This document shows, piece by piece, positions 8,009 to 16,880 of a DNA stretch of 64,000 bases. Source of the DNA: Paenibacillus phocaeensis (GTDB lineage Bacteria > Bacillota > Bacilli > Paenibacillales > Paenibacillaceae); contig NZ_FCOQ01000032.1 of the NCBI RefSeq assembly GCF_900021165.1, positions 10,111 through 74,110 on the forward strand, in the 5' to 3' direction. Both the position numbers and the translations under genes were made by a program. The notes beneath the pieces were generated by a model. The model made no database searches and had not been told where the DNA came from. It saw only the letters and a list, made by a program, of their open reading frames with translations. How positions within the stretch are numbered: the first letter of the stretch is position 1; each line of letters starts with the position of its first letter.

Positions 8009-9160
8009 TTAATTTCTGGCTGCCTTAATCTCGGCCAGCGTCCGGCTCGTCAGCTCCTGCAGCGAAGCCCAAGTGGCTTCGTCGTTGTACGTCAACATGA
8101 CGTTCTTCAGCTCGTCGGCGGTCACCGGACCGTTTGCTTTATCCTCCGGAATGATATAGTTTTTGAAGTCTTGGGCCTCTTCGATCGACGTCAAGGTTAC
8201 ATAATTGACGTAACCGTTCGGTTTCCAATCGGCGTAGGTTTTGCCGTTCAGCCGATCGTAAATTTGCGCGAACGCATTGGCGATGACCTGACCGTAGTTG
8301 TTCGTCCCGGCCATCAGGACTTTGCCGCTTTCCAGCCCCTCTTCCGTCGTGTCGTTATAGCCAAGCGCCAACAGCGGCGTCCCCGGCTTGGTGCTGTTCA
8401 GGATCGCCGGATATACGTAATCCATGCCGGAACCCATCCCGAAAATCGCATCCACCTCGGGGTGATCGGATATCACCTTGGTAACGGCATCCACCGCATT
8501 TTCCGGAGCAAACGAGTGGAATTCGGTCGGGTAAACTGTTACCTCTCCCTGGGGATCGAGTTCTTTCATCTTATCGTTAAATCCCTTGATAATGGCAGGA
8601 GCATCAACGAAGGCGAATTCCAGGAACGACGTGATCCCGATATGTTTCGCGCCGGCAGCGTAAGCCCGTTCCGCATACTTGGCCCCAAGCTCCTCCGGGT
8701 TCTCGCCGAATTGCTTGATGCCGCCCACAAAATAATCGCTGGATACCTGTTCATCAACCTCGGCAAGCGCAACCGCATAATATACACCGGCTTCTTCGGC
8801 GAGGCTGACGCTCTGCTCCAGGGCGGTGTCATAGCCGCTGATCACAGCATCGACCCCCGAAGCGAGCAGGTTCTCCAGGCCGCTGATATGCCCTTCTTCG
8901 CTGGTTCCCACTGTGGCATAATTAAATTTGACATTGAAGTGGTTCTCCAGATAGGTGCAATAGGCTTTAATCTGCTGGCCTTGGAAATCCGTATAATTGT
9001 ACAGCATGATTCCGATGGTATATTCCTTTTGGCTTCCGCCCTCATTCCCCTTGGCTCCGTTGCCGTTCGCTCCATTGCCCTTCCCTCCGCAGCCGGACAG
9101 AACGACGCCGACCAGCAGCATCATGGCGATCAATGCAAATCCCCACTTTTTGTAATTCAT
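8009..9160 (-). CDS. Sugar ABC transporter substrate-binding lipoprotein
   Basis: The 383-residue protein has a lipoprotein signal peptide with lipobox LSGC (Cys24) and a glycine/asparagine-rich linker (25-42), followed by a periplasmic-binding-protein type I fold (YTIGIMLYNYTDFQG at the start of the mature domain). It is anchored to the outer face of the membrane, captures the sugar and hands it to the two permeases. The closest general family is the ribose/galactose/autoinducer-2 binding group. It is encoded between the two permease genes. The specific ligand is unknown; the operon enzymes point to an acylated beta-glycoside or its disaccharide. Confidence 0.87.
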   Translation of the reverse strand: MNYKKWGFALIAMMLLVGVVLSGCGGKGNGANGNGAKGNEGGSQKEYTIGIMLYNYTDFQGQQIKAYCTYLENHFNVKFNYATVGTSEEGHISGLENLLASGVDAVISGYDTALEQSVSLAEEAGVYYAVALAEVDEQVSSDYFVGGIKQFGENPEELGAKYAERAYAAGAKHIGITSFLEFAFVDAPAIIKGFNDKMKELDPQGEVTVYPTEFHSFAPENAVDAVTKVISDHPEVDAIFGMGSGMDYVYPAILNSTKPGTPLLALGYNDTTEEGLESGKVLMAGTNNYGQVIANAFAQIYDRLNGKTYADWKPNGYVNYVTLTSIEEAQDFKNYIIPEDKANGPVTADELKNVMLTYNDEATWASLQELTSRTLAEIKAARN

Positions 9161-9192
9161 CGATTTTACCCCTTTTCTTTATTTGGATTGGT

Positions 9193-10146
9193 TTATCTGG
9201 GCATAACCTCGCCGGCGGGCCTCCGCAGAAGCAAAAACACAACGATGAGGAAAATCATCCCCTTAACCAGTGAAACTACTTCGGGCGGCACGCCCACCAT
9301 AACCAAACCGTTATTCAACAGCACCAACGTAATGCTGCCGACAAACGCGGAACTCATTCGGGAACGGCTCCCTCCGTTTAACGCCATTCCCCCGAGAATG
9401 AGCGCGACGATGACGTCCATCTCCAGGCCCATCCCCGTATTCTCGCTGATAACCGCCGAGCGGGACAAGGAGAGAACCGAGGCGAGCCCGACCAGAACGC
9501 CCGCGAACAGATAGGCGATCACCTTGATCCGCTTCACCCGCACGCCGCTCTGCGAAGCAGCCAGCGGATTATCGCCGATCGCTTTGTTTTGTTTGCCGAC
9601 AGGCGTCAAGTGAAACAGCACATAGCCGACCGCCCCCACCAGCACCATAATCGCAACGAGCAGCGGCACATTCCTCCCCAACTCTCTTAAGGGGCCGGCG
9701 TCGGCCAAAGCAACTTTGGTCACCGAGGTCGACACCTGATAAGTCACGATCCCCCTGCCTGCGATCATCACCGCAAGCGAAGCGATGGCGGCCATCAGAC
9801 CGAATTGGTTGGCGATCAGCACATTCAGCCCATAACAGACGACGGAGACCAAGATCGCCACAAGAATTCCAACCGCCAATGGGGCTCCCGCATTCATCGT
9901 GTAAATGGCGGCCATCGAGCTTAACGCGAGAACTGCCCCTACCGAAACGTCCATTCCGCCATGCGAGAAAATGAAGATGATGCCGACCGATATCGTGAAC
10001 AAAATGACGAGCTGCTTAAGGATCGTGCGCAGGTTGAATTCGGACAACAAGGCTCCGTCCGTCATCAACGCGAACACCAGCAGCACCAGCACCAGCCCTG
10101 CATATTGGATCAGCGCGCTCTGATGGTTCCTAATAAATGATTTCAT
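9193..10146 (-). CDS. Sugar ABC transporter permease (RbsC-like), first permease
   Basis: This 317-residue BPD_transp_2 permease has the canonical loop FSHGGMDVSVGAVLALSSM, the RbsC family signature, and about nine to ten membrane spans, ending in a short basic tail. It works with the permease at 6961-7953 and the ATPase encoded 19 bases upstream. Such two-permease systems are typical of the YtfQRT-YjfF and related transporters. The ATG is preceded by a GGTGAGAAAG site. It is part of the operon starting at 11686. Confidence 0.87.
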   Translation of the reverse strand: MKSFIRNHQSALIQYAGLVLVLLVFALMTDGALLSEFNLRTILKQLVILFTISVGIIFIFSHGGMDVSVGAVLALSSMAAIYTMNAGAPLAVGILVAILVSVVCYGLNVLIANQFGLMAAIASLAVMIAGRGIVTYQVSTSVTKVALADAGPLRELGRNVPLLVAIMVLVGAVGYVLFHLTPVGKQNKAIGDNPLAASQSGVRVKRIKVIAYLFAGVLVGLASVLSLSRSAVISENTGMGLEMDVIVALILGGMALNGGSRSRMSSAFVGSITLVLLNNGLVMVGVPPEVVSLVKGMIFLIVVFLLLRRPAGEVMPR

Positions 10147-10165
10147 TTCTTTCTCACCGCCTTGC

Positions 10166-11686
10166 CTAAATCATGTAGTCGATCAGCATGGATTCGCTCA
10201 AATTTTCTTCGCGCCGGAATTCCTTGTTGATCTTTCCGTCTTTCATGATCAGAATCCGGTCGCTCATTCCGATCAATTCCGGGAGTTCCTCCGAAATGAT
10301 CAAAATGGCGTATCCCTGCTGTTTGAGCGTATAGAGCAGCTGGTACATCGTCGTCTTCACGCCGACATCGACGCCGCGGGTTGGACTGTCGAGGATCAAG
10401 ATTTTAGAATCGTTTCCGATCCATTTTCCAAAGGAAACCTTCTGCTTATTCCCTCCCGACAATTCCCCGACCCGTTGATTCATTCCGCTTGCCTTGATGT
10501 TCAATTCCTCGATTTGCTTCCGGGCGAATTTCTTCTCCGCTCCGGGCAAGACAAGACCGAACCGGGTCAGCTTGCCGAGGGCCGAGAGCACGAGATTCTC
10601 CTTGATCGAAGCTTCCATGATCAGCGTTTCCCGGTCCCGATCCTTGGATACGTAACCAACCCGATGGGCGATCGCCGTTTGTACGTCTCTCACCGCATGC
10701 GGCAGAAAGATCCCGTCATCGTTCTCCCCATAGACGTTGACTTCCCCCTGCTCCGGCTTCATCTCGCCGAAGATCACCTTGCCCACCTCGTGCATCCCGC
10801 TACCTGATAAACCGCCGACACCTAAGATTTCCCCTTGGTACAGCTCGAGACTGATATCATGAAGCGTGTCGGTATGGACGCCGTTCATGCGAACCATCAC
10901 CTGCTCCCCGCGCGAGGAATCGGTATCGCTTCGATAGTAGTTTCCTTCAATCACCCGGCCGACCATCGACTGTTTGATATGGTTTTCCTCGAAATCGGAC
11001 CGATCGATCGTCGTGATCAAATCGCCGTCCCGCATCACGGTCAGCGCATCGCAAACCTCCATCAGCTCGGGAAGATCATGAGAGATGAACAGAACCGCCT
11101 TATTCCGATCGCGCAGCTTGCGCATCAAGCGATGGATCAGCAGTCTCCCGTCATGCGACAATGCGGTTGTCGTCTCGTCAACAATGAACAACTCCGGGTC
11201 GTGATACAAGGCTCTGGCGATCTCGACCAGCTTCCGCTGCTCGAAGCTTAGCGTTGATGCCGGCTGCGAGACGTCCACCTCGCCGAATTCGACAAGCGCG
11301 AGCGCTTTCTCCGCCTCCTGACGCATCCGCTTGCGATCGACGAACCCGTTCCGGACGAACCGGCTCTCGTCTCCCAGAAAAATATTTTCCGCAATCGACA
11401 ACGGGCCGATGGTTCCGGTCTCCTGCACGATCATGGAGATCTTTCTGGCCCGGGCATCCAGCGGGTTTCTGGGAGCATACGGCTCCCCTTCGACATAAAT
11501 GTCCCCCTCCGTCTTCGGAAGCAGACCGCTGATCATGGCGGAGATGGTTGATTTTCCCGAGCCGTTCTCACCGATCAGCCCGCGGATTTCGCCGCGATAA
11601 ATTTTCATGCTGACCCGATTCACGGCAACGACCTCATTAAATCTCTTCACGATGTTTCTGGTTTCTAAATAAACGGGTTTGTCCAT
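10166..11686 (-). CDS. Sugar ABC transporter ATP-binding protein (RbsA/MglA type, tandem ATPase domains)
   Basis: The 506-residue protein has two fused ATPase domains as in RbsA, MglA and XylG. Domain one has Walker A GENGSGKST (39-47), a signature-like LSFEQRK and a Walker B leading to VDETTTAL. Domain two has a degenerate P loop (GLSGSGMHEV, lacking GKS) but an intact LSGGNKQKV signature and LDSPTRGVDVG, the usual asymmetry in this family. It powers import through the two permeases. It is the first gene of the long operon that ends at 3656, with a 300-base leader and a likely AraC-controlled promoter near 11984-12012. Confidence 0.9.
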   Translation of the reverse strand: MDKPVYLETRNIVKRFNEVVAVNRVSMKIYRGEIRGLIGENGSGKSTISAMISGLLPKTEGDIYVEGEPYAPRNPLDARARKISMIVQETGTIGPLSIAENIFLGDESRFVRNGFVDRKRMRQEAEKALALVEFGEVDVSQPASTLSFEQRKLVEIARALYHDPELFIVDETTTALSHDGRLLIHRLMRKLRDRNKAVLFISHDLPELMEVCDALTVMRDGDLITTIDRSDFEENHIKQSMVGRVIEGNYYRSDTDSSRGEQVMVRMNGVHTDTLHDISLELYQGEILGVGGLSGSGMHEVGKVIFGEMKPEQGEVNVYGENDDGIFLPHAVRDVQTAIAHRVGYVSKDRDRETLIMEASIKENLVLSALGKLTRFGLVLPGAEKKFARKQIEELNIKASGMNQRVGELSGGNKQKVSFGKWIGNDSKILILDSPTRGVDVGVKTTMYQLLYTLKQQGYAILIISEELPELIGMSDRILIMKDGKINKEFRREENLSESMLIDYMI

Positions 11687-11983
11687 GTTTACCTTCCTTT
11701 AAGTGCGTGTTCAAAAGTCCATGTTAAAAAAGTCAACCTCTATTCCTTGATATCGCTTTCTTCCCGCAGCCCCAGTGTAACATGATTCAAGGATGGGCTA
11801 TAACTGATCCATTTATCTTCATTAGGGCAAATATTTAACCAATCTTCTGCGCCAAACCTTCTGAATCAAAGCAAAAAGTTAAATAATCCACCTTGGAACA
11901 AGCCGTGAAAAACAAAAAAACACGGCGTCAAATCACGTTCATCTCGTTGCGGCCCGTGCCCCTTCGCGAATTCGGGACAAATC

Positions 11984-12012
11984 ATTTTAGCATAGAGAAG
12001 GACAAATAATAA
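11984..12012 (-). promoter_or_regulatory. Probable promoter of the sugar ABC/GH3/pgmB operon
   Basis: On the minus strand an extended -10 (TGCTAAAAT; TAAAAT at 11984-11989) lies 17 bases from a poor -35 (TTATTA, 12007-12012). A weak -35 with repeats directly upstream is the layout of an activator-dependent promoter. Confidence 0.45.
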
Positions 12013-12019
12013 CTATAGT

Positions 12020-12052
12020 TTTTAACCTGAGTAGAGCAAAATTTTAACCTAA
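12020..12052. promoter_or_regulatory. Direct repeat pair, candidate AraC-family operator
   Basis: TTTTAACCTGA (12020-12030) and TTTTAACCTAA (12042-12052) match at 10 of 11 bases with a 22-base period, two helical turns. AraC-family proteins bind such repeated half-sites. On the operon strand they lie about 8 bases upstream of the -35, suited to activation by the divergently encoded regulator. Confidence 0.5.
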
Positions 12053-12156
12053 ACATTGATTTTCCAACATTTCACTCTTTAGTATTGTGGATTACATTAA
12101 TATTTAGTACACTCTGGAAAAAGCAATAAATTAAAAAAACACCCATCAAGGAGTGC

Positions 12157-14721
12157 TTGACCTTGGAGTTCCGTCATGAAATCATCAACTTTCCCAAGAA
12201 ACTGCCCATCAAATTTTTCCTGCACCGGATCGGCAACGTCAGCCGCCATTGGCATCAATCCTTGGAGCTGATCGTGGCCATGAAAGGCCAGGTCGACATT
12301 AATGTGGGCAACGCTGCTTATCGATTGGGCGCGGGTGACCTCATTCTCATCAATTCCAACGAGGTACATGAGCTGCACTCCGAAGACGCCACCATGGTCG
12401 CCCTGCAGATCAAGCTTGAGCTGTTGAAGGAAGTTGTCGTCGATATCAAAAAAATGTACTTCGACTGCAACACCGCCAACACAAATGACCCCGAAGCCTT
12501 CAAAAATATCAAACGGATCGTCGCCCAAATCTTGCAGCACAACATCAATGCTTCCGAGTTCGTTGATCTCAAGAACGCCTCTCTCGTGTATGAATTGATC
12601 TACGAACTCTGTGCCCATTTCAGCAGCGACGAACCGGAAGCGGCCCTGCAGCCGAAGGAAGGTCTGGACCGGCTGCGGCGGATTCTCGACTACGTCAACA
12701 GCCATTACGGGGAACCGATTTCCCTTCAGGAGGTGGCGAAGCAGGAGTTCCTGTCCGTACCTTACCTGTCCAAATATTTCAAGAAGAAATTGGGCCTGTC
12801 CTTCAGCGAATATCTAAAGGACCTCCGCCTGCATTACGCAGTGAACGATTTGCTGAACGAATCGCTGACGATCGACAAAATCGCCGCCAAAAACGGCTTC
12901 CCCAACGTGCGTTCGTTCGTGACGGCTTTCAGCGAGAAATACGGGGAGCTTCCCAGCGTGTGGCGCAAGAAACATGCGGAAGAGGTATCGGGCAGCATCG
13001 AGGCGACGAAGGAAAAGTCGGTCAACTACTATCAGGATGAGCCGCATTCCTATCACGAGGAGATCTCCCGGTTTATCGAATCCAATCTGGGGGAGCCTTC
13101 CGTCTATGCTCCGCGGGAGAGAATTTTGCGCAGTCTCACTTCAACGATTCAAATCGACTTGTCGGGCCCGGCCGACCGGCTGAACCATCATTTCAAGAAT
13201 TTCATCGGGGTCAGCCGCGTCAAAGAAGTTCTCTATGCCGATGTTCAGGAAGCGCTGCGTACCGCGCAGCGGGAAATCGGATTTAAATACATCAAGATGC
13301 ACGGCTTGCTGGACGACGATCTTATGGTTTACGACGAGGATGCGGAAGGAAAACCTCTGTTCAATTTCCGGCTGATCGATAAAGCGTTCGATTTCCTGCT
13401 TTCGGTCGGCCTGAAGCCGCTTGTGCAATTTTCGTTCATGCCGGCGAAGCTGGCGAGCGACTTGTCGAAAACTGTTTTCTACGCCAATATGAACACCAGC
13501 CCGCCCAAAGACATGGAGAAATGGAACCGGCTGGTCGAGGCGTTAACGCTGCACCTGATCGGCCGATACGGCACGGAAGAGGTGCGCAGCTGGCTGTTCT
13601 GCGTATGGAACGAACCCAGCTCGTCCAACCTGCTGTTTGGCTTCAAGCAGGACGAAACGTTCTTCTCGCTGTACCAAAACACGTACGAGACGGTAAAAAA
13701 CATCGATCCCGCGCTCCCTTTCGGCGGCCCGGCCGCTTTCTCGACCTATAACAAAAGCGAGGATTGGCTGTTTTCGTTCCTTGCATTCAGTCAAAGCAGC
13801 GGCTGCCTGCCTGATTTTATCACGGTTCATTATTACGACATTGATCTGATCTCCCATGACAATCATCTCAGCATGGACAAGCAGCTCAATCTGAGTCCGG
13901 TCACCGATTCGTTCAAGCAGTTTATCGATCGGCTCCAGGATCGGCTGCGGGAAGCCAAATTGGCTGATTTGCCGGTGTATATGACCGAATGGAATTCGAC
14001 GGTTTCGCACAAAGATTTGATGAGCGACACCTGTTTCAAGTCTTCTTACGTGATCAAGAATATTGCGGAAAATTACGACCGTTTGGACTCGTTCGGTTAC
14101 TGGCTCCTGACCGATCTGCACGAAGAGAACCGGCTGCCCCGCCAAGTGTTTCATGGCGGCCTCGGATTGTTTACTTTCAACAACATCAAGAAACCCGCTT
14201 ACCACGCCTTTTGCTTTTTGAATAAACTGGGGGATTTCCTTGTGGAGCGGGGAGACGGATACTTCGTAACGAAACAGGCGGACCGTTACCAGATACTCCT
14301 ATACAACTATCATCATTACGACGATATTTACGCGAACGGGATCTCGATCAGCATCTCGCACAAGGAACGTTACGCGCATTTCCCGAACAAAACGAATCGC
14401 GAATTCCGGCTGGAGCTCTCTCCGCTGGCCGGCGATTTCGAAATCAAACATTCCGTTGTGAACCGCACTTACGGCAGCGCCTACGACAACGCGTTGAATC
14501 TTGGGCAAACGGAAGAACTCTCCCGCGACGACATCGAATACCTTCGGCGGATATCGATTCCGAAGATCGAGAAGGAGCGGATCTCCTGCTCGGAAGGGCT
14601 GACGATTCACGCCGTGCTGGAGCCTTTTGAAATTCGGTTGATCGAAGTATCGAAAATCTATGAACCCGGCCGCAGCCGATCGTTGCAGCAGGCCAATTCG
14701 AACGTGGAGGAAATCAAATGA
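12157..14721 (+). CDS. AraC-family regulator fused to a GH39 (beta-xylosidase-like) domain
   Basis: This 854-residue hybrid has an N-terminal cupin sugar-binding domain (about 8-150, HWH at 31-33), an AraC double helix-turn-helix (about 170-272, ending GELPSVWRKKH) and a GH39 glycosidase module (about 320-700) with a beta-sandwich tail. In the GH39 part both catalytic glutamates remain: the acid/base in WNEP (Glu486) and the nucleophile in MTEW (Glu611). It is divergent from the sugar importer operon and probably activates it. The GH39 domain may sense the glycoside or still cleave it in the cytoplasm; no signal peptide is present. The TTG start has AAGGAG six bases upstream. It overlaps the next gene by four bases. 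Confidence 0.85.
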   Translation: MTLEFRHEIINFPKKLPIKFFLHRIGNVSRHWHQSLELIVAMKGQVDINVGNAAYRLGAGDLILINSNEVHELHSEDATMVALQIKLELLKEVVVDIKKMYFDCNTANTNDPEAFKNIKRIVAQILQHNINASEFVDLKNASLVYELIYELCAHFSSDEPEAALQPKEGLDRLRRILDYVNSHYGEPISLQEVAKQEFLSVPYLSKYFKKKLGLSFSEYLKDLRLHYAVNDLLNESLTIDKIAAKNGFPNVRSFVTAFSEKYGELPSVWRKKHAEEVSGSIEATKEKSVNYYQDEPHSYHEEISRFIESNLGEPSVYAPRERILRSLTSTIQIDLSGPADRLNHHFKNFIGVSRVKEVLYADVQEALRTAQREIGFKYIKMHGLLDDDLMVYDEDAEGKPLFNFRLIDKAFDFLLSVGLKPLVQFSFMPAKLASDLSKTVFYANMNTSPPKDMEKWNRLVEALTLHLIGRYGTEEVRSWLFCVWNEPSSSNLLFGFKQDETFFSLYQNTYETVKNIDPALPFGGPAAFSTYNKSEDWLFSFLAFSQSSGCLPDFITVHYYDIDLISHDNHLSMDKQLNLSPVTDSFKQFIDRLQDRLREAKLADLPVYMTEWNSTVSHKDLMSDTCFKSSYVIKNIAENYDRLDSFGYWLLTDLHEENRLPRQVFHGGLGLFTFNNIKKPAYHAFCFLNKLGDFLVERGDGYFVTKQADRYQILLYNYHHYDDIYANGISISISHKERYAHFPNKTNREFRLELSPLAGDFEIKHSVVNRTYGSAYDNALNLGQTEELSRDDIEYLRRISIPKIEKERISCSEGLTIHAVLEPFEIRLIEVSKIYEPGRSRSLQQANSNVEEIK

Positions 14722-16817
14722 TAAAATGGTTTAGAGATCTGAAAGTCATCGTCAAATTCATCGCCTTGTCTTCCGTTATCCTGGTGGCCGCCTTCTCGGT
14801 TCTGATCGGCTGGAACCTGAAGGTGCTCGAGAAAATAAGCCTCGATCGGGGGATGCTGGAGGCCGAGAGTACCGGACAAACCTATGCCGATGCAAACGCC
14901 AAACTGGTTCAGAAAACGGTGGCCTCGCTGGACTCGCTGCGCTCCATCTTTCTCGATGAGCTTTCGCAGGGAGACCTGGATCGCGGGCGGTTGATCCGCA
15001 ATCTCGCGAACCTGCTGAACGACAACGCTTCCGCCAGCTCGATGTTTACGGTTTGGGAGCCGGATGCATACGGACGGGACGCCGATTATGCCAAGGATCC
15101 GCTCTTTGCCGAGAATGGAGGCCGGCTGGCGACCTTGGCCATCCGCTTCGACAACGGCCAAATCATGCCGGTGCCGTTTGGCGGCCTGGATACCTTCACC
15201 GCCTACGAACAGGCCAAAGCGAAGAAACGGGCGATCGTAATGGAACCTTACAATGCTTCGACCGATAACGGGGAGTCGGAACTGTTGACCATGATTTTGC
15301 TCCCGATCTTGGATCAGAACGAGCAATTTCTCGGGGTCATCGGCAGTGCGTTCCTCCTGGATACCTTTCAGCAGTCCGCAGAGAAAGAGCATCCGCTCGG
15401 CGGCAACGTCTCCCTGCTGTCCCAAGGCGGTTTATACATAGCTAACGGCGAGAATCCCGAGGAGATCGGCCATTCCTTTCTCGCTGACGATAGCCATCGG
15501 CGGGTGTTTGAAGAAGTGCAACAGGGCAAGCTGTCCCACGAAAGCGCGGATTCCGGCGGAGAAGCTGTCGTTCGCGCGTTTAAGCCGATCCCGATTGTCG
15601 ACGATGAGGTATGGTACGTACAGACGGTTATTCCGAAAAGCGAGATTTTCAAAACATATACGCAAAACCGCAACCAATCCCTGGTGATCGGGCTCGCCGC
15701 CCTGCTCCTTCTCGGCCTTGGCGTCTGGGTGTTGGCGCGCATGATCGTCATCAACAATATCGGCCGAATGGTCTCCTCCTTGCGGTTTATGGCGGACGGC
15801 GATCTAACCCGCTCCGCGCCGGTCCGGTCGAAGGACGAATTCGGGAAGATGACGGAACATCTGAATGAAACTGCGGCAAGTTTACGGGGAATGCTGCGGC
15901 ATACCTCCGACATCGCCCTTACCGTCAGCGCCACTTCGGAGGAATTGACGGCTAGCGCCGGGCAAACATCGCTGGCCGCACAATCGATTTCCGCCTCCGT
16001 GGAAAATGTGGCGGACGGTCTGAAGAAGCAGAATGCCGAAGCGGAAAAAGCCGCCGAGATGATGCGGGAAATGGCCGAAAGCGTCCGGCGCGTGGCCGCC
16101 TCGTCCGAAGCGGTGTCCGGATCGGCCGATGAGGTCATCGGGCAGACCCGGCAAGGGGATCGGGTCGTGCGGCAGGCAGTCGGTCAGATGAACGCGATCT
16201 CCGAGTCCATGAACGAATCGAACGAAGCGATCCTTCGGCTTAGCGAGCGGTCCGGGGAGATCGGAAAACTGATCGGACTGATCTCCGGCATTTCCAATCA
16301 AACCAATATTTTGGCGCTGAACGCTTCCGTCGAGGCGGCCCGGGCCGGCGAACAGGGCAAGGGATTTGCCGTTGTTGCATCGGAAATCCGCAAGCTGGCG
16401 GAGCAAACGAAGCATGCGGTAGACCAGGTGCAAGCCGGCATCGCGGAGATTGCCGCGGACACCGAGCAGGCCGTACGACTGATCGGCAACACGGCGGTCG
16501 AGGTGGATAAAGGCCTCGGAAGCGTGACGGAGAGCGGACAGTTGTTCGCATCGATTATGAAGGAAATGAGCGAGGTGGGGAACCGGGCGCAGGAAGTTTC
16601 GGCCGAGGTTCAGGAAATGGCTGAAGGGGCCGCCCGCGTCGCGGAAGCGGTCCGCCTCGTGTCGGGCATCACGTTGACTTCGACGGACGAAGCTGCGCAG
16701 GTGGCGGCCGCCACCGAAGAGCAATTGGCCACGATGCAGGAAATCGCGGCCGCAGCTAGCCACCTGAGCCGTCTCGTTCAGGAGCTCACGGATCAAATGG
16801 CTCATTTTAAAATTTGA
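14718..16817 (+). CDS. Methyl-accepting chemotaxis protein (dCache-type sensor)
   Basis: The 699-residue chemoreceptor has membrane spans at about 11-31 and 321-345 enclosing a large extracellular dCache-like sensor with a WEPDAYGRDADYA segment. A HAMP domain follows (about 345-398), then a long coiled signalling domain with the conserved hairpin tip ISNQTNILALNASVEAARAGEQGKGFAVVA (described here by its ends). It would pass ligand information to CheA/CheW. The ATG overlaps the AraC-GH39 stop in an ATGA junction, so the two are co-translated, tying chemotaxis to the same sugar system. The C terminus lacks a clear CheR-docking pentapeptide. Confidence 0.9.
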   Translation: MIKWFRDLKVIVKFIALSSVILVAAFSVLIGWNLKVLEKISLDRGMLEAESTGQTYADANAKLVQKTVASLDSLRSIFLDELSQGDLDRGRLIRNLANLLNDNASASSMFTVWEPDAYGRDADYAKDPLFAENGGRLATLAIRFDNGQIMPVPFGGLDTFTAYEQAKAKKRAIVMEPYNASTDNGESELLTMILLPILDQNEQFLGVIGSAFLLDTFQQSAEKEHPLGGNVSLLSQGGLYIANGENPEEIGHSFLADDSHRRVFEEVQQGKLSHESADSGGEAVVRAFKPIPIVDDEVWYVQTVIPKSEIFKTYTQNRNQSLVIGLAALLLLGLGVWVLARMIVINNIGRMVSSLRFMADGDLTRSAPVRSKDEFGKMTEHLNETAASLRGMLRHTSDIALTVSATSEELTASAGQTSLAAQSISASVENVADGLKKQNAEAEKAAEMMREMAESVRRVAASSEAVSGSADEVIGQTRQGDRVVRQAVGQMNAISESMNESNEAILRLSERSGEIGKLIGLISGISNQTNILALNASVEAARAGEQGKGFAVVASEIRKLAEQTKHAVDQVQAGIAEIAADTEQAVRLIGNTAVEVDKGLGSVTESGQLFASIMKEMSEVGNRAQEVSAEVQEMAEGAARVAEAVRLVSGITLTSTDEAAQVAAATEEQLATMQEIAAAASHLSRLVQELTDQMAHFKI

Positions 16818-16880
16818 GTTAATCCCACAAGTGCCTCTGCAGCCCGATTGAGGAAAGCACGAAACAATGGAGAGATTGAT

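Larger units (their letters stand above)
11687..12156. other. Divergent control region between the sugar operon and the AraC-GH39 gene
   Basis: This 470-base AT-rich stretch has no gene. It holds a probable minus-strand promoter (11984-12012), a pair of 22-bp-spaced direct repeats (12020-12052), and, in the leader of the ABC operon, short mutually exclusive pairing segments followed by a T7 run (11902-11958). A third TTTAACC copy occurs at 11834-11840. The plus-strand promoter of the regulator gene is not clear to me. Confidence 0.6.

Noticed and set aside
7850..9514. Long plus-strand open frame of 554 codons opposite the ABC transporter genes
   Set aside because: It runs antisense to a convincing binding protein and its flanking permeases; no recognisable motif and no ribosome site. 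Long antisense frames are expected in GC-rich genes with this codon use.
15882..16805. Minus-strand frame of 307 codons opposite the chemoreceptor signalling domain
   Set aside because: The plus-strand product has strict MCP family features; the antisense translation is a low-complexity His/Arg-rich shadow.
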